6,684 nt of DNA from Ekhidna sp. (GTDB lineage Bacteria > Bacteroidota > Bacteroidia > Cytophagales > Cyclobacteriaceae): assembly GCA_028821635.1 (NCBI GenBank), contig JAPPDO010000039.1, forward strand, positions 2,371 through 9,054, in the 5' to 3' direction. Below, piece by piece: positions 1 to 6,100 of the stretch; within the stretch, counting starts at the first letter, position 1; each line of letters begins with the position of its first letter. Made by a program: the position numbers and the translations under genes. Below the pieces are notes generated by a model that saw nothing but the letters and a program-made list of their open reading frames with translations, did not search any database and was not told the DNA's origin.

Positions 1-1
1 A

Positions 2-64
2 AATGAAAAAGTACCCATAAAAGTGATCGTAGTGAAAAATAAAATCGTGAACATCGTAATCTGA
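2..64 (+). CDS. Possible 3' end of a convergent plus-strand gene (20 residues visible)
   Basis: The second plus frame is open from the window's left edge for 20 codons and ends at TGA 62-64. The visible peptide ends in KVIVVKNKIVNIVI, an alternating basic/aliphatic sequence that could be terminal beta strands. It is too short to assign to a family. In its favour are its position just upstream of a terminator hairpin that also has a T-rich tail on the plus strand, and the convergent arrangement with the giant minus-strand gene. Against it, a 20-codon open frame at an edge occurs often by chance, and the same bases also stay open on the minus strand from an ATG at 54-52. Treat it as a candidate only. 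Confidence 0.35.
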   Translation, partial: NEKVPIKVIVVKNKIVNIVI

Positions 65-89
65 TTAGTTTCTCAACTGAATAAACAAT

Positions 90-116
90 AAAGCCCAACC
101 GGAACGGTTGGGCTTT
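90..116. terminator. Bidirectional rho-independent terminator
   Basis: AAAGCCCAACCG (90-101) pairs perfectly with CGGTTGGGCTTT (105-116), giving a 12-bp stem around a GAA triloop. Read on the minus strand, it starts 27 bases after the giant gene's stop codon, and the stem is followed by TTTATTGTTTATTC. Read on the plus strand, it is followed by TTTGTTTATAAAT and would serve the convergent candidate ending at 64. T-rich tails on both sides suggest one hairpin shared by two converging genes. The remaining bases of this gap (65-89 and 117-142) are AT-rich and show nothing else I can support. Confidence 0.9.
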
Positions 117-142
117 GTTTATAAATATTCATCTCCATATAT

Positions 143-3100
143 TTAGTGAACTACTATCACTCGTTTAGACTGAGGTTTGCCGTCTCCCCCATAAATGTGA
201 ATGAAATATAACCCGCTTGGGACATCCTTTGTGCTCACGTTTGTCCGGCGGGATCCTTCAGAAATAGCTCCGGAGGCAGTCTCTCTGCCGGTCTGGTCTA
301 ATAGCACCCACGCCGTCTCAGCAGTAATCGGCATCGCAAACTCAACCGTAAATCCATTATTCGCTGGGTTTGGATAAAGCTCAAATCCGAAGAGTTCATT
401 TTCAAGTCCGGTTACAAGTGATGCCTTACCGGTGATGTCAAGTTCACCAGACTGAATGATCGTCTGTGTATTATTATTTTGTGCAAATGCAATGACACGG
501 AGCTTACTGACATCGAAAACACTCGAAATTTCCCACTCAGCATCCACATTAAATTCCTGACCTGTGGTAACAGATCCTCGATAGTTTGTAAAAGGATCTC
601 CGTCCGCATTCGGCATGAATGTTCTAAATACATTGTAAATCGAGTCTATCCCCATATCAGCGTAATTGTTCTCACCCCCCTCAGTAGTAATATTCGTTAC
701 GGAGATGGCCTCTTCAATGACTGCGAAATAGAAGGAGTAATCCTGATCTTCAAGTGTGAGAGCGCTACCATCATCTCCCGACACTTGAAATCTCCAGGTT
801 GCTGAAACTGATATCGTATTTGGTTCGGAGTCGTTGGATACGAGGCCGAAGCTATTATCAGTAGCTAGGAGTAGCAGTTCGGGAATTACTAACTCTTTTA
901 TTGAAACATCTACATTATTCCATCCCGGTGAAGTACTTGATGCTTTCGCTATCACTTCTCCGTCTAATGCTGAAGTCCCCAAATCTCCAATACCATAATA
1001 TAACCGCCGCTGTGCGGGGCCTGAAGGATTCCTCATGTTCAGAAGGTCTATTCTATCTTCTGTGTTGGAAAGGCTGGTAAAATAATTGATGTACAGCCGA
1101 CCTCTAGCAAACAACTGTGCCGTTGTGTCTAGCCTGATGGCATTATTATCTATTGAACTTGAAAATTGCTCCACTAAAACTGATTTTTCAAGATTGAAAA
1201 TTCTCATATTATCAAAACCAAAGCCATTGCCCAGTTTTGCCTCCTCCGGCGTACCCTGAGAGGACAATGCAAACCGAAAACGGACATTTGTTTTATCCGG
1301 GATTCTTACCAACTCATGCGTACTGACTAACCAGCCGTTCGTTGAGGAAGCCTGCTCGTCTGCATCGTACTGCCCGGACCATCCCTCTCTGTTTACGTTC
1401 TCCGGTGTCTCATTGACTACTGCGGCCTGTCCCACGGAAGAGGAAATCTGACGTGCATTGAACCAATTTGTTCCGGAGGAGGGAGAGGTTCCGTCCAATG
1501 TAGGCTCAAATTCTCCGAGTGTAATCCAATTCGTCCCGTTATCAGTGGAATACTGAAACGTCACTCCGTCTTTTAACTCCAGATCGCGATAAGTTTCAAA
1601 CTGAATCGCAGGGTTAGCAATGTTGCTAAAATCAAAAGAAGGTGAGTAAACCCAGGAATCTTCACCTCCCACGTAGGTATTCTCAATGGTTGAGGCGGGG
1701 TTGTATGTCCCGGTAGTGGACCATGCCTGGCCTGAACCGTCGCTCGTTCCGTTAATTATCGCTCCATCAGGGACACCATGAACCCACGTTGATACTCTCG
1801 GAGAGGTCACCTCATAACTTCCACTCAAGCCGTCATCTCCCTGAAACTCTACAAACCATCCGCCGTCGCCGGTTTCAAAGAACTGCTGATAAGACCGAAC
1901 GTCAAGCGTAGGGAAGTCGATATGTTCAAGTATTCGGAATCTTCTTACTTCAACGGCACTACAGCCCGCTTCGGAATTAATTTGAAGTTCAGCTTCATAA
2001 ACGCCTGCATCTGCAAATGTGGCGGTAAACTCCGAACGACTTGCATTCAAATCTACCGCCGTCGTAGAGACATTTGAAACCAGAGAGGCTCCACGAGTTC
2101 CGTCGCCATTTACCGGATAAACGTTAAAATTATAATTGACCGGAGTGCCAACACTGGTCTGATCAATAAAGTTAAAGACGGTAGGCTGATCTTCCGTGAT
2201 GCCTGTCCATGTAAACTGCGGGACGGGAACGGTATTTACATTGACCCTTACATAGACTGTGTTGTCTTCAACGCTGCTGAAACAGCCGTCAAAAAAGGTG
2301 TATCCGTCAATAAAGTTCTCCCTGTGGAGGACAGCAAAATTGAAGGTAGCGTTTTCAGTTCCGTCCATTTGCAGCGAAACAGCAGATAGTGTATCTACGG
2401 TAAGTCCTAACGTACTTGCAACGGCATTATCGTTTTCCACACCGCTAGCATCGGGGTTTGCAACAAACCATAAGACTTCATTATCCTCATTCGGGGATCC
2501 TGTTCTTGGAGCCGGATTATTTTGATCAAAGTTAATCGTTGAACGGAAGAGAATGCCGGCATCCAGGCCCCCAACTATCTCGTCGGTGCTGCCGTCTACA
2601 CAGAAATTATACTCAACGTCAAAGCTGCCAATACCTGTGCTAATAGTAGATCTCAACTGTGAGCCGCCATCACTCTCACGATCAGCAACGTTATTAACGC
2701 TGATTGTGGGAACGTCGGAGGTAGGATATACAACGATATCTACTCTTTGGGGGGCACTTTCACACCCTAGGTATCCGGAGTTTAGGTTTCTGTTCGTAAC
2801 AATACGAACATAGTAGGTGTATATGCCTGACATGCCCGGATTAAAACCACCCGGATTACCGCGTTCTGACAAGTCTACCTGTGTGACGACTTCTCCCCTT
2901 CTGTTGCCAATGGTTAGCGTATCACTGAAGGTATCGCTGTCAGACCATTGAAAGGTGTAATCATTGACAAGTCCGGCGGGAGGGTCTATTCCCACATCGG
3001 GAAATGTTTCATTAGCACACATATAGTAGGTATAAATATCCTCAGCACCATCGCTGTCAAATCTGGGGTTCCCAGTGAAGGCTCTCGGTATGGCCGGATC

Positions 3101-6100
3101 GGTATAGATAATCGCATTTATTCGGGCACGTTCTCCTTCACAGCCTTCAAAGACGGCAGCAGGATTTACGAGTGTGCTGTCTGCAACGACTTCGGATATC
3201 CAGAACACTTCGGAGTTGATACCGTTCGAAGCAACCGTTGTACCACTCACCGGAGCGGTGTAAGGTGTTGCAGACAAGTCGGCAATTTCATAATCATTGC
3301 TATTATTCCATCTAATGATGGCTATCGGGTCAGCCGCCGATTCACCATCCCAAATGGCAAAATACGATCGATCTTGGATATAGGCCCTGCTATTTACATC
3401 ATTAAGGCTTGAAAGAATCTCCGTCGCATCATACGCTACGTCAGCACCTATAGGATCCCAGCAGTATTCAAAGTAGTATTCCCCCCCTGACGCATTGATG
3501 TTAGGATTCGTGTCCGGCGCACTCACCTCTACCGCGTCGGGGATTGCAAATACCCTAAAGCTTATTTGGACGGAGCCAGACTCACAACCATCAACCGTCC
3601 TCGTTACGTAGATGTCTTTCTCAACCGTACCCGATACCGTGCCCGTTGGAAAGATAAGGGTCGGGTCCAGCGTGTTGGTTTCTGATTCAAACAGTAAATC
3701 ATCGCTGCTTTGATACCAGTTATAAGATGCATTCGGTTCTGACCCCACAGCATCGGCCGGTGTTTGCATTGTATTTATTACAATATTAGGGATCATGTCT
3801 CCTTCACAAAACTCAAATACATAACTGCTGTCTCTGTCATTAAAACCTCCGTAATTGCCTAATTCGGCCAGATCGATTCTGGGGGCAGAGGCCTTGGGCC
3901 GAACTTCGAACACCAATGTGTCCTGTACAATGATATCCGCATCAGTAAGTGCTAAGGACTGATAAATGATCCTAAAGATCCCTCTTGCGTTGCTTCCGTC
4001 CCCGAGTGGGTCTTGGATAGAAAAGGTGTTAATATTTGATGTTCCAGCCGGGGCACCGTTTATTACTTCATCTGAAAAATTAACCCGTTCAGTAGTGGCA
4101 AAAGATGTACTGCCCCCTGCTGAGTATTCAAGTAAATACCCATTCCGAATATTACTACCATTAGTTCCTATCCCTGGTATATTTGTTGGATTATAACCGG
4201 CATAGGTAGAGATATTTGCACGAACCTGCGCTTCATTCCTGTCATCTTCACAATAAAATCCGTCCCTTCCTAATCCCAGTAAGGAAACTGTAACTCCGGG
4301 GTCCGGATATAAATAAATATCCGCACTTGATATTTGGCCATAGCTGGGTGGATCATTATCGTCTCTCCATATTGTGTACAGCCGGATGGTATCTATCCTG
4401 TTATTATAATCCGGAAATAAACCTGCAATATTTGCTGGCAAACCGTCCGGATCTATTTCCCATTCTCCGGCAATGTAAGTAGAGACTGTGTTGTTAACAT
4501 TATTTAAAGCATCAATATCAGCCCTGTTATCTCCACCTGTAGAACCCGGAGAATCATATACAAGAATATTCGAAGCTATATTACCACCCGTTGGAAAGGC
4601 TACACCGGACACTCCAATTACCATTCCGTCGTTATCCATTGTGACCGGAACACCATTTCTAATAAAATACGCCTCTATGATATAAAAATCTTCCTTCATC
4701 GTATCAGTGCCGTCTGAATCGAAACTTCCTAATGACGTATTAAGTTCTAGTCTTGAAGTAGTCATATCGCTCTTAGCAAAAGAACGATTCTTACGATCTT
4801 GACTAGGACCCGCCATAGGATCAAAAACGTTCTCCTGACCAGTGATATTAAAAGCAAGCTCAGATGGCTCAAAGATTGCTCGTTCAGAGGAGGCATTGCT
4901 CCAAGTAATGCTTGTTTGATTGCTTCCTATGGTAGCAGAACCAACCGAGAATTCAATTCGAGAAGTATCACCTCTGCCCGGATTGACAACAGACCCCCGT
5001 AGTCCCCCCCCTGTAAAATTCAATATTTGGTCCGCCGGATGGTACAGGGAAATATTAACTTCAATATCTTCCTGATCTACACTGAATGTGGTAGCTTCAT
5101 TAGGTGTAGACCCGGGAATCCTTCTTATAATATCATCCAAAAAAGCTAGGGAGTATGTAGCGGCAGGTCCTTCACGTGCCACACCGTGCGCTGCTATGTC
5201 CGTTTGCTCGGTGATGTAGAATGTATAGATGCCGTTATCATGAGTTCTATCTGTAAAGTCCGGCTCCTCACTATCAGGCAATGAACTAAGTATATTATTC
5301 ACACTAACATCAATTCCTATGGTACTGGAAACATTATCCATTTCCCAGTAAAGACTGGCATCTCCCTGAGGTAACGAGGGGTCTGAATATATCCGAATGG
5401 TGCTTTGGTCAATCGTGGGTGTGATGGTGACCGTTCCATGAGTGCCCGGATTGTTCATGTCATCGGTTGTTCTGAATACGGCGAGGCTGGGAGGTGTGGG
5501 TGGGGCAGGATTAGGAGGGTCTCCAATTGCAAAGAAAGCCTCACTTGTTGTTGGCACATTTTTCACAAGCATCGGAGTGCCCGGCAGGTCTCTGAAGTTG
5601 GTGGTCGTTGCTACAGCGTTTTCACCGTAATCCCTGATCTCACCGGAATTATTCGTATAGGTAACAAAAAGGGTATCAACCGCTGAGGAGAGGTCTGCTG
5701 TTGTCAAAACAACCGTGCTGCCAGCAGCAGACTGCGTAAACACCTTGTATTTGCCACGCCTTGTAATATCACCTACCGTAAAGTCAGTCAGACTAATCCC
5801 ATTCGTTTGCACCTCTTCCGAGAAGTGCATGGCAATGGTATTCATGTCGTTTACCGTAAATGAATCGAATGTAGGCGTGCGCACATCACGGTCAATGACT
5901 GCCGACTGTCCGGAAGCAGTGCTGTTCCGGCCAAAGTCTTCGATGACACTCAGGCTGCGCGTGTACGTGACCCTCAAATCACCTACTGCACCGGAGAAGT
6001 CTGCCACTGTAAGCGTAATATTAGTATCGGCAACCGTTCCGTCAGCCCAGGCACTTACTGCAAAAGTATTGCCTAGGCCGTCTACCACCGTAAAATCAGT

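Noticed and set aside
1..54. Minus-strand ATG at 54-52 opening a hydrophobic frame (MFTILFFTTITFMGTFSF)
   Set aside because: It could be the start of a downstream gene, but it has no clear ribosome binding site, no basic residues as in a signal peptide, and only 18 codons are visible. The convergent plus-strand reading is slightly better supported by the hairpin.
2948..3412. Long plus-strand open frame opposite the giant gene (also 5715-6122 and several shorter ones)
   Set aside because: They lie wholly antisense to a well-supported coding frame, and their translations show no domain-like pattern. They are by-products of codon use on the other strand.
3044..4723. FDSDG occurring twice (residues 654-658 and 1208-1212) as possible calcium-binding loops
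   Set aside because: There are only two copies of a short acidic turn, with no regular spacing and no thrombospondin type 3 or EF-hand array around them. Calcium binding is possible but not supported.
4889..4978. GRGDT at residues 569-573, an RGD integrin-type cell-binding motif
   Set aside because: A three-residue motif is expected by chance in a protein of this length, and there is no other sign of host-cell interaction.
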